Shown one piece after another: positions 13,529 through 24,023 of a stretch of DNA of 64,000 nucleotides (its first letter is position 1; each line of letters starts with the position of its first letter). This stretch comes from Pseudoscleropodium purum (taxonomy: Eukaryota > Streptophyta > Bryopsida > Hypnales > Brachytheciaceae), in assembly GCA_963969395.1 (NCBI GenBank), contig OZ017796.1:21392501-21456500 (forward strand). The letters run 5' to 3'. The translations under genes and the position numbers were made by a program. The notes beneath the pieces were generated by a model that was given only the letters and a program-made list of their open reading frames with translations, was not told the DNA's origin and did no database searches.

Positions 13529-13725
13529 GCTGACACACAAATACTCTTGCTGAGAGCAGAAACGGTCAACTGAGAGAGATGACGGAGAATTAAATCGTTC
13601 GTTAAGAAGTGAACGACGTTGGACGATGATGAGCTCGTTCGTCTGTGGAGGCGAACTTCAACTCTCGACGTGATACTTTCATAACTGGAAAGTGTTCTAT
13701 CTGGATGAGGATGAAATTTCATCTA
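13529..13725 (-). promoter_or_regulatory. Probable non-coding first exon (5' leader) of the FMN-binding protein gene
   Basis: A GC-richer block ending at a strong minus-strand donor (GTCAGC then GTAAGT, donor at 13528). It holds a small ATG-initiated frame from 13722. Splicing to the candidate acceptor before 13075 does not keep that frame, so I read it as an untranslated leader exon with an upstream ORF. The transcription start cannot be fixed. Confidence 0.4.
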
Positions 13726-13744
13726 ACTTTATTTTTATTTTTAT

Positions 13745-13990
13745 TTTTATTTTTTTGAAACATACAAACTTCGAGGGTCACAACAAGGATAGGCCAGCCA
13801 CCGCCATGGCAGACCATGGACCTAATCCCCATTAGAACAAGTGGAGGGACAAACGACAATTTCTCGTGTGCCAACACAAAGAGCCTTTATGTAAACAATG
13901 TCAACATGGGGAGTTGAATTGGGAACCTCGTCGGTTTTATCAGAAGTTCCTACCACCTATCCATCACTAAGGTGATTTAAGGGCATTTCA
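13745..13990 (-). mobile_element. Possible tRNA-derived SINE relic
   Basis: Read on the minus strand, an internal-promoter-like pair is visible: a TTAGTGATGGATAGG block followed, about 30-35 bp later, by a weak B-box-like GGTTCCCAATTCAACTCC. The layout resembles plant tRNA-related SINEs, but the B box is poor and no target duplication was found. Confidence 0.3.
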
Positions 13991-14365
13991 AGCCAATCTA
14001 ACAAGAAAAATGGTTGCTCTATATAGTATTGTTAGGGATTACTTTCAATACCTTTGCAAAGACTTAACAATCTAGTATTGCTATAGTAATGAAACAATAC
14101 AAAAAATTATACAAATGAATACTAATAATTAGTGTAGTATATAGTTTTGCAACAAAAATGTAAACTGAATACTTCCATGTTGCAAAAACTATGTTGTTTA
14201 AAATAAGAAGAAGAAGAAAATTAATTATGATTTTTGAAATAAAAAAGTTTTTTTTTCATCTACCATCTAAGCAGCTTATCAATTGAGCACCACCACCAAT
14301 GAGGTCCAAACCTTGAACCTTGTTGGTGAGGTCCAATGGTTCTATTGCTAGTACACCATACAATA

Positions 14366-14367
<2 letters not shown>

Positions 14368-14412
<45 letters not shown>
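14368..14412. repeat. (TA)n microsatellite
   Basis: About 45 bp of alternating TA, just upstream of the 483-bp insertion at 14478. Confidence 0.95.
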
Positions 14413-14416
<4 letters not shown>

Positions 14417-14477
14417 GTGCACAATTCTAATTAATTTGTTTTTTGAATTTTTTTTGTTTGCTTTATAAAATCATCAT

Positions 14478-14960
14478 TGTGAGCCATCTTTTGGGTGGAT
14501 AATGACTCACGTTTTTGGGTTCTAAAGATTTTAAAATTTTCATTTGCAACCCCCCCTCCTCTTCTCCCCTTTTGTAATTTTCAGAAATCAACATAGTAAC
14601 AATCAATATGGGATAATTCTTCATGTATTTGTATCCGATATTGTATTCGTCTTTGGTATCCATATTCAATATTCATCATGTATCCATATCTAATACCATA
14701 TTCATATTTGGTACCCATATTCAATATTTATTCTTTATTTTTATCCGGTCTTGTGTATATATCTAGTATTCATTTCGTATTTTATATTTGGATAGTTCAG
14801 ATTAAATTTTGCAAGATCAACAACTTGTGATTTTTTGAGAAATCAACGACAATTTTGAGGGTAAGCATTTTTTCTTAAAAAAATCAATGACTTGTAAATT
14901 TTTTGAGAGAAGGGAGGCAACTAATGCAAACCAAAGGGAGCTATCTTTTGAGAGGATAGT
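14478..14960. mobile_element. 483-bp insertion with 11-bp target-site duplication
   Basis: Flanked by the perfect direct repeat AAAATCATCAT at 14467-14477 and 14961-14971. The interior aligns with 46330-46765 and, over its right part, with 1760-2000, so it is a multicopy family. It contains degenerate TATCCATATTC short repeats. The left edge shows ccatcttttgggtggata and the right edge ctatcttttgagaggatagt, similar in the same orientation. No coding capacity. A 9-11 bp duplication would fit a Mutator-type MITE or a SINE-like retroposon; I see no clear terminal inverted repeats. Confidence 0.65.
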
Positions 14961-14971
14961 AAAATCATCAT

Positions 14972-15309
14972 ATTTGGAAGGCCTTTTCGACATAGAAGAA
15001 CAATTTTTTTCAAAAAGCTTCCAACTTAAAAGAACTGTAAAATAAAGCTAAATTTGATTTTCAAAAAATTCATTTGAGATTTTGAGATTCCACTTAAAAG
15101 TTATGGATAAAATTTAGAGAGGAAATTCAAAGAAAATGTCCAATAAATGTCATTTTCAACCCTTCTCTAAACTTTGTCCATAACTTTTGATTGGAGGCTT
15201 AAAATTTCAAATGGATTTTGGACATGAAAATTAGCTAAACTCTACAAATTTTTATAGTTTAAATTGTTTTGGAAAAAATTGTTGTATTATGCCAAAATGG
15301 CTGCCAAAG
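14972..15309. repeat. Long imperfect inverted repeat (hairpin, about 150-bp arms, 38-bp loop)
   Basis: The left arm, about 14972-15122, is complementary to the right arm, about 15161-15309. Matching landmarks are aaaagttatggataaa against its complement at tttgtccataactttt, aagctaaatttgattttc against gaaaattagct, and tatttggaaggcc against ggctgccaaag. Arms are about three-quarters identical by eye. A transcript would fold into a long stem, as in fold-back elements, young miRNA loci or siRNA-producing hairpins. Confidence 0.75.
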
Positions 15310-16310
15310 TTTGTTGTTTAAAAAACACCAAATTGTGAATGATTAAACAAAAAAAATTCATTGCTTAATATCCTCTAAGAAGTCTTGCAACCCCACTATG
15401 AAGTCTAATAAAAAAATTTGTACAAAAGAATTCTGAAAATTATAATAAGTTTTGGCAAACCAATTGAACCATCATGCTCAACTGTATAAAAACAATCACA
15501 AGACAAGGATTTATTAGTAAAATATAATTATGATTTAGAAATATCTATTTAATGAAATTTAGAAAGGTAGCACCTTGACATTGAATTCTTTTTAGTGTAA
15601 ATTTTTTTAGGTAAATAAATGTAAATATTTTTTCACAAAGTGAGATGAATACATTCATGTTTTTAAAATGTTTCCACAATAAAATTTGAAAATCCATCAT
15701 CCACATTTTTCAACAATTTATTATGTAATACATTGAAGAGCATACAAAATAATTTATCAAAAATGGAAATTTTGTTTTTTAAAATTAAAATTTGGTATGT
15801 TGATCAAGATTGCATAAAATAATAAATTTAATAGGATGGTTTTGACAAAATATTCTTAAAATGATACCATTTTTTTCATGCCAACCAACAACTTTTATAA
15901 GAAGATACAAAAGGAAAATGGTAATAGAAAAAATGAATAACTGAATCTTGAGATTTGGGCAATTGCAATATTTATGCAATATTGTTTCAATATAGATTTG
16001 TTATTTTTTAATTGTACAATTTTGATATATATTTAAAACAATTCTTAGTTAAGAATATTAATTGTTGCAATATGGAAACACTCAAATACTTCCAAATTCT
16101 TCAATATTATATAGGTATGTTTTTAATATTGTATCAATACTACAAAAAATTTGGATTATGTCAATACTACAATAATTTCAATTGTTGCAACATTTCAACA
16201 ACAACTAATTTTTCATAACTGAATATCTATACAATTTGTATTGCATCTATTGTTGTGTTGTAAATAACTATATCATTTAAAAACATCAAAAGATTAACCT
16301 TGAGCCCTAG
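15310..16310. other. AT-rich intergenic DNA
   Basis: Only short low-complexity frames. Between about 15950 and 16260 there are many ATTG/CAAT words (caatatt, attgttgcaa) typical of decayed repeats. No gene seen. Confidence 0.5.
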
Positions 16311-16484
16311 TTCAAGAAAAGGGTTGAGATAGAAAAGGTGGGGTCGTGGAGAAATCCACGGTCTTGGATTGTACTGCATCTTGTCACTTAGCTCAGGGGG
16401 ACAGGGTGGCTGGTTAGTTGGCTAGTTATTTCCTGCTCTCACTAGCAGTGCCAAGTTGCAACTGCTCAGACTGAATCAACGAAT

Positions 16485-16600
16485 CTGACAAGATTCGAAC
16501 CCGGAACCAGTTGGCAGTTAATTGGGGACTTCTCCAACCAACCAAGTCCGCAACTTGGCGGCCGTTGTTGATCCCAAGGTGGTTTTATACCACTATTGAT
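16485..16600 (-). mobile_element. tRNA-like SINE relic with intact B box
   Basis: On the minus strand the sequence reads TTGGTTGGTTGGAGAAGTCC, then about 30 bp later GGTTCCGGGTTCGAATC. The B box GGTTCGAATC (plus-strand 16492-16501) matches the pol III consensus, and the A-box-like segment is at tRNA-like spacing. It does not fold into a full tRNA that I can see, so a tRNA-derived SINE fragment is preferred over a tRNA gene. Confidence 0.4.
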
Positions 16601-16811
16601 TGGCTGTTTGGTATATTGACTGACGGAACAGTGTTCCTAAGTCTATTTTTTTTATCACATAGGTTACCTTTTGATACAAAAAAAGAATATATGTTTGATT
16701 ATTAGTATTTTGATTTTATTATAAAGATAGCTTGTATAGTGTGATTGGAGTATATAAAGCAAAAAATAAGCTTCTTAAAGAAGCTATTAGGTATAGAAAT
16801 AAAGGAACTGA

Positions 16812-17201
16812 GTAGTATTGCTTCTGATGTTCTACTTTGAGTTGGTTATAGTTTGGGTTTTAGTATTCGTAGTTATAGATTCACAAGACCCTGACGATTG
16901 GCAATTGCCAATATCACAATTACCGGTTGATCCAAATCAACCATCTTCATCAAAACTGCGTATGCGAGATGATGCTGGACCTTCTGAACGTCATGTTCAA
17001 CCATGAATAGATCTAGATAACCAGCAAACTTTATTGCCAATTTTGCAATTGGATAAAAAGTCTTTGGTGATCGTTTTGGAGTCTGAACTTATGCTTTCCG
17101 AGAATTATCAAATGGTGTTTGAAGGGTGTTTTGAAAACAACGGTGAAGAACAAATGGTCACATGTATTTCCGGTGAAGTAGGCCAACGCCTTTGGCTTTA
17201 A
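16812..17201 (+). pseudogene. Unrecognised coding-like frame broken by one in-frame TGA
   Basis: One frame stays open from 16812 to the TAA at 17199-17201 except for a TGA at 17004-17006. Before the stop it reads DSQDPDDWQLPISQLPVDP and similar, with a hydrophobic N-terminal stretch. After it, it reads DKKSLVIVLESELMLSENY and similar. Composition is more protein-like than in the surrounding frames. I recognise no family. It may be a decayed gene or transposon-gene fragment, or chance. Confidence 0.35.
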
Positions 17202-19880
17202 GGACCACTCAATCTATTGACCGCGGAACGGAGAGCTAACTACATTGCTGCTTTACTTTTGCGTGTTTTGGAGTTCTTAAGTGTGTAAAGCAAATGATTT
17301 TGAAATTAGATTTTGTGGTGTTAAGGTAATGGATTTTAGCCTTTGTTTTAGGATTTTTGGCTACCACCAATTAAATTTTATTCACATTAGATGAAAGTAG
17401 TTGATTGTTTACCTTCCTTTTGTTGACTTTGTAATTAGTGGACCCAAAGAGGCATTTGGAATTTAGAATAAGTAGGATTTTAGGGAGCCTATAGGAGATT
17501 AGATGCTCACATGGGCTGATGTGGCCCATGCGGAAGGAGAAGGGGGGGGGGGGGGGGGGGGAGATTCTCTCTTCTCTCGTTGTCGACGTGGGTGTGAGTG
17601 TGTGGTGTGCTGTAGTGCAAAGAACCAAAACTTTGTTCGGTTGCTGTGTGTTGCTAAAGACGAATTTGAATACAAAATTTGGTGGAATTATACATGGTGG
17701 TGTTGCGCTTTTTTTGGCGGTATTTTCACTTGATTTCAATGTTGTATGTGAATTTTATAGGCTTTTGAGTGAGGAATAGTCTGTTGCTACCCAAAGAGAT
17801 GAGCAAAGACTTTGTGCCTCTCTTAGAGTTACAAAAATTGTTAGAACAAAGTGAAAATCAAGTAGAATATAGATCTTGTTGCTAGCTTTCTATCAAGCTA
17901 TCAAACTTCTCATTACTATATTTTTATCTCAAGTTATGAAGAGAAAGGCGAAGTAGTGTACTATTGCTAGAATTGCATGTAGGTGATCTTTGAGAGCACA
18001 TAACTCGTAGGCAGTAGCTTTGTTTCAGGTGAAATTTTGATGCATCAAAGCTTACTATATTAGCTTTCGAAAGAGCTATTTCTTACCTAAAGTGAAGCTT
18101 TAGAACATTTTAGGTGCCCATTTTAGTACTACTGATTTAGAAGAAGGTGAAAGAGACGATTGGAAAGTTAGAAGGTTGAAGATTGAAGTGAAGAATTGAA
18201 GAGTTAAGTGAAGACTTACCTTGCAAGGACCTAGCCTATATTGTGGCTTGTGGCTCTGTTATTCCAAGCCAAATTTGGAGGCTCGTTGTCAATTTGTGTG
18301 GTGGGCATGTGGCTTTGTAAATTTTTTGCATTTTAAACCTTGTTTGCGGGTTTGGCCTGACATTGCGTACATGGCCTTACTCCATTTTGTGTCGTGGGCA
18401 ACGAAGTGGGATTGATGGCCCACATGGTTGAATCTTATGTCGTTCTCACGGTGAGACTGGATTGATCACCAGTAGACCGTGAATTTGAAAGTTTAGGAGC
18501 CATATTCACAGACGATTCAGCTCGTGGTCTGCCATCCGTTCTACCCGTCCCGTATCCTGTGGTTTCTTATCCCCTCCTTGACCCTTCAACCCCTAGAACC
18601 ATAACAAGATAGGCCAACATGGAGTTGATTCAAGAAAGTTGAAGGTTCGAGGAGACAACGTGTTGAAGATTCGAGGTGCAAATGTACGAAAAGACATCCT
18701 ATTGAAGATTCAAGGTTCGAGACAAGATCAAGCTAGAAACCCTGCCCTCAAGTCATTTCTAGCAGCAACCAGAATCCCTGTGATTTCCCAAAGCAAACTC
18801 CTCTCAATACGACACCGTATTGTAAGAATATTTAATTTTCTAGAATTGACTAGGTAGACAATGTCTACTACATTAATACTATATAGTAGGAAAATTGTGT
18901 CAATATTGATATAATACTGTTGCAATGGGGATATACTAGAAGAGACCCGTGTCTAAGTTAATGGATTTTTCTAAACATCTAATGTAACAAGTCGTGTTTT
19001 TATGCCAACAATTACATTCACTGTAATAGGAAAATTCAAAAACACACATGCTTCTTCTAGTAATACTTTATGTTGCATTTACCTATTTTTGAATTATTTG
19101 GTGAATTTTGGACTAAGATCATGGGATCTCCTTATCCCACAATGTGTATATCTTTGAATGTTTTTTTAAGAATTTTTTTTTTATTGATTTTCCAATGTTT
19201 TGCATTATTACATGATGATCATTTTCTTTCTTTTGATGACCATTATGAATTCTAGACTTTCCAAAGTTCAGAAGTATTTAAATATGGCATTTTTCCTAAT
19301 GAAGTAGAGATATGTTTTTTGAATTCTAACTCTATTTTTCATGTTGTGTTTTTTCTCCCACCATTTATAAGAAGAGAAATATCTTCAACCATTTGGGGCT
19401 AGTGTAAATTAACCTTTGGTGGTCTCAAAAGCCTTTTCTAGTCAAATATACCTATATTCATATATTATATTAGGGAGTTTATTAGAGGGTATTAAGTTCA
19501 AGGTTTGAAGTAAATTTTGTACTTCCTCAATTCCACGTTCAAATATATTATTGCATTGGAGGATATTGGATATTTAATCTATGGATTTAAATACAATTTA
19601 AATTATGGTATGTTTTTGAATGTAGGGCATGACGCACAACATATAGCACGAATATTGGATTGGTTGTGGTGACATGGATAAGCTGTTGGATGTAAAGGGT
19701 GGGAATACAAACTTGTATAGTAAAAAACCTTCATGTTTTTAGAAAGGAAAATATGAGATTCTATTCTTTTTTGATCTGTTGTGAGAAGAGATTGAATAGG
19801 GTTTGCACACTTGGCATAGAAGACACTCGTTTCTTGGAGAGGCAACTGAATTGAGATTGTAGAAGTTGGCACCAAATTAT
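17202..19880. other. Intergenic region with mixed-composition sequence, no gene recognised
   Basis: Short frames only. Near 18637-18723 the phrase ttgaagattcgaggt recurs three times in slightly different forms. Composition at 18200-18800 is less AT-rich than elsewhere and could be decayed retrotransposon DNA, but no protease, RT or integrase motif is visible. Confidence 0.45.
17542..17561. repeat. Poly-G run (20 bases)
   Basis: Twenty consecutive G on the plus strand, preceded by purine-rich cggaaggagaa. Unusual in such AT-rich DNA. Its length is also prone to sequencing error. Confidence 0.9.
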
Positions 19881-22759
19881 ATAGCCATCCTTACAATGTC
19901 GTCTATTGTGTAATTAAAATGCATTACAAGCACACTCTTAAAGACTAGATTTAAAATCTTAAACACTTCATGAAGGCAAGCTATCTCTCATTTTACTAAT
20001 CTTGCACGTAAGAAAATCCAAGAGTGCAAGAAAAGTAGAGAAAGAGAATTTATAAATCTAAGTATAATTTCAAGCATTATAAGCATACTTTCAAGTACCC
20101 CTAGTTAATAATGCAACCCACTAAGTATCTAGGACTACATAATAAATGTAGTTGGCTCTTAATGTCATAATGAAAGAACTATATATACAATGAACTAGAC
20201 AGTCTTCTATATTTTATTTGTAGAGAGAAGAAAGGTGTAGTTGCTATATTATTGTGTGACCAATGCCAACATGTTTGGCATTTGGTATACTTGACTCCGC
20301 TTTTATTGACTCTAGCTCTATAAGATTGGATTTGCCCTCATTGTTGAAAGTCTTCAAGTCATGTTTTATCTTCAAACAAATACTAAAGAAATCTAAGAGG
20401 ACAAACCACTAAATATGTTTATAATATCATCATTGCCATTTGAGTTAACTAGGCACTAGATGCATGGTACAAATGATTAGAATTTGGCATGATATTAATA
20501 CTAAGATTCAACATTAAAAACCATAATTAACTTGTTGAAGGCAATTAAGGATGGGGCTTATATTTGCACCCAACCTACAATTTCTTGTCATGCTATGGTA
20601 AACTCATTTTTGCACATGTTAATAGACCTATAATCTTGATTTAAATGTAGAGAGGTGTTGTATAGTTCTTTCATTATGACATTTAGATGCAATTTAGGGT
20701 AGACAATATCCTTAATAGGCAAGTGACAAAGAGTGCATTTCTTCAAAAACTCCCAATATCCTCTCATCTGTCCTTGCCTTTCAACAAGAGAATGCCACTA
20801 GGCAAAACATCCTTCACTTGAAAGATGGTATATCTTGCCTTGACATCTAGAGTTAAAGGTGCTTCACACTATAGATATACATAAAGGTAGTTTGGTATCT
20901 ATTGGAAGGAACATTAGTACAACGACATTTATCATAGCACAACTAGTTGCCATGCAGACCTATGGATAGTAGTAGATGCTAAGCCGACGTGTTCATTGAG
21001 CTAGCAATTGCTAAGGTTGTTCTTGTGTAGCTGCAATAGCTACAAATAGTTTGAAGTCGAAGCTTATCAAGCATTAGTAATGTAGTACTGTAGCAGGTTA
21101 AAACGTTGATATTGGCATCGGAGGAGCGCTTGTATGTATTGGTTGCTTCATAGGGCAAGTAACAAAGAGCGAAATTTGAAGTCCTAAATCTCAAGACTAA
21201 ATAGCTGTTCCATGTAGTGCATGTAGGGTGAATTGTCCTTGCATGCTATTGAATTTGGGTGGCTTTGTAGAGGCGTTGAACTCCTACAAATTGCAGTTCC
21301 TCTTTAGTGCTCACTGTGCATGAGCAATAATATTGCAAAGAGCTAGAAGACATCGTAGTTATAGCACTAGGCCAAAGTTTGAGGTTGCATCCTTGTTGAC
21401 GAAGATGTTGTTCTCGGAAGCATGAGTACCTACAATACTAGACTAACGCAATTGTGTGTGCTAATGTATTAATCTTGAATTAGTCCATCGCATTTGTCCT
21501 ATCAAATTAATTCTCAACAATATTCTCATGCTGTTTTTTTTGGTGTCGCAAGAGCAGAGGTATACATCATCAATATCATGGTAGGCCAACTACAATAGTT
21601 GGAGCGCTGAATACCTCAATGAGGTCAGATGAGCAATGATGAACTATAGACAACAATCTTCCAAGCCTGAATACACTAAGATATTGAATTGAGCACACTA
21701 CTATTTTCCAAATCTTTTAGCACTTTATTGCAGGTTGCAAAATGTGCAAAAGAAGTCACTCACTTCATTCAAATTGTGGAAGCGTAACATAGAAATCTAC
21801 GAGTATGCTTCGACTGTTGCAAGTGTTGGAACTTCCTTGGACAATATTTGCTCCTAGCAACTAATGCTATCGAGAAACTTTCCTTTCTGTGCAACCTCAA
21901 GATGACAACGATGTACTGGGGCTCTAGTGTGACCACTAAAGATTCTTAATGCTTAATGGCAGTACAAATTTTTCACTTAACACGCCTCGAGTGAACACTC
22001 TACTCCTCCAATAATGTAGCAAAACGCACGTTAGCCACGCAACAACCAATTCGCTACCTTGAATTTTCATCCACTACTAGTCCATGCGCTTTGACCACCT
22101 CCTTCGCTAAACAACACTCTCAACGCTATCCAAAGTGCAAAACTACTTTAATCTTCCTTAAAGAATTTAGTTAAAATATAGAGATATTTATTTTCCAAAG
22201 TTTAGTCATACAATTCCTCACATTGAACTCTTCATAGATCATATTTTTATTATTTAATAGAATGATTTTAACATTAAAGATGTGCATGTAGATATTTCCT
22301 ACATATCTATGTAATTGAATTAAAAAATTTCATCACAAATGTTTTTCAATCAAATATCATGTATAATCATAAATTTTAAATGAAATGATTCCTCCAAATA
22401 AAGTTTGGTTTATCAAAGGTGAAAATTTCATTGGTATTTACTTGATTGGAATTGTGTAAGAATTGAATGTTAGTTATCCAAATCATAAAAATGCCAATTT
22501 GAATTCTATACTGTGCAAAATTCTTTGAATGACATAGTAGGTAGTAATTTGTTAGATCATTGTACTTTAAGTTAACCTGTTCTAAAAGCACTTTTTTAAA
22601 TGTATCAATAGTGTACATTTTAGAAGGTAGACGCTTTTAGAGACCATTGCGTTTCAGCTTCAAAAATTAGAACTAATTCCATGAAGGTCCAAAAATATAA
22701 AATGACTTGGGTTAGATTCAGATTCCATTTTTCATCCTACTAAAATCTACTCAATTTTT
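19881..22759. other. Intergenic region, no gene recognised
   Basis: About 2.9 kb, with 20940-22140 of more balanced composition. All frames are closed at short length and no family motif was seen. It may be degraded transposon DNA. Confidence 0.45.
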
Positions 22760-23416
22760 TTAACCCCTAAATGTCCAAGGCTTGATTTTAGCTTCTTGGA
22801 ATTTACTCTAAATTGAACAAAATGCTAACCTTTTGATAAGCTGTATCAATTTTTTTGGAATTATAATTGTACGGATTCAAACTAGACATGCTAGAGATCT
22901 CGTAGGAAAAGGAAACACAATAATATCACTTATGGAGTGAAAGGTTATAATGTTTGACCATGAGTTTGTTAAATATCCAAAAGTGATGTGAAATCTTTTA
23001 ATCCTCTTTTCACAAGTCAAATCCAAAAAGTTGGTGACTAAAAAAATAAGAGGTTAAAGAGCTTAACATTATTAACCCCAATCAATTTGTGTCTTCTTAA
23101 AATCTACTCTATAATTTTTTTTAAGTGAATCTTGAATGTGATTTTTTTTTTAAGATCTAGTGTATTTGAGGTTCATTTCCAAAAGCTCTCAACACTATGG
23201 GAAGTCAAGATTGCAATGAGTATCCTTGTACAAAATCTTACATAGAAAAATCACTATCATTTATTTTCAAGATTGGATTTTTGATGCTAAAACTAGACTT
23301 CAAGAAGAACTTTCCAGAAATACAAGCTACAAAAAATAGCAACTTTATTTAGGTTTTATTTAACTTCAAAGTTTTGCAAACACCAAATTTTCGTGCCTTG
23401 GACATTTAGGGGTCAA
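22760..23416 (+). mobile_element. TTAA-ended non-autonomous element, family B copy 2
   Basis: A 657-bp element with the clearest terminal inverted repeats of the family. The left end is TTAACCCCTAAATGTCCAAG; the right end, read inverted, is the same except for one base (TTGA for TTAA), and the match extends over 22 bp. It is in the same orientation as 2075-2739, with which it aligns throughout. No coding capacity. It lies about 600 bp upstream of the pfkB kinase start, so it could contribute to that gene's promoter region. Confidence 0.8.
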
Positions 23417-24023
23417 GGAGTTCATCTTCCCCCAAATGCAATCAGCTCTTCAAAGGTCGCTTTATGAGCACACTACCTTGCTGGTACAGGTGCATGGAAG
23501 TTCGCTCCACAATAGAACCTATTGAACGCCAATACTTTTCCCGATGCACATGTCAAACTTTTCCACTGCTGTTCCTAAGTCAGTGCAATTAGAGAGGGTT
23601 GAGTGCATGTCAAATGAATGATGAGCCAATCACCGCCCCACTTCCCCCGGTGTCTGCAAAAGCGCCCACCACAGAACATGTCTGGAGGAGATTCTCCATA
23701 CACCAAGATTCTGATACCCGGATTGACTCGGGCAAAAGACCCGGCATTTAGTGAATTGATATCCGAATCTTTCGACCGGGAAGAGGGTCCTAGAACTCCA
23801 ATTCCCCAAATATTCCCTGCTTAGTGCGACTGGAAGGGATGGGTCACCTCGCGCGATTATAGGAGTTGAGACCGGAGGTAGCCGGTGAGGGTTTGCCGCC
23901 CTCAAAACGGTGCTGGAGCATTGCTCCTGAGGCACATCCCTTTGCCTCTCTCCGGTTTGCGCTCGCGTCGGCGTTGCTGCAGCTTTGCCTCCACCCGCAG
24001 TCGCAGCTGCAGCAGCAGCCGTC

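Noticed and set aside
16485..16600. Functional tRNA gene on the minus strand
   Set aside because: The B box is good, but no full cloverleaf with acceptor stem and anticodon arm could be drawn; a SINE relic fits better.
23985..24023. Extended pfkB start at 23985
   Set aside because: That position is a TTG; the first ATG in frame is 24024.
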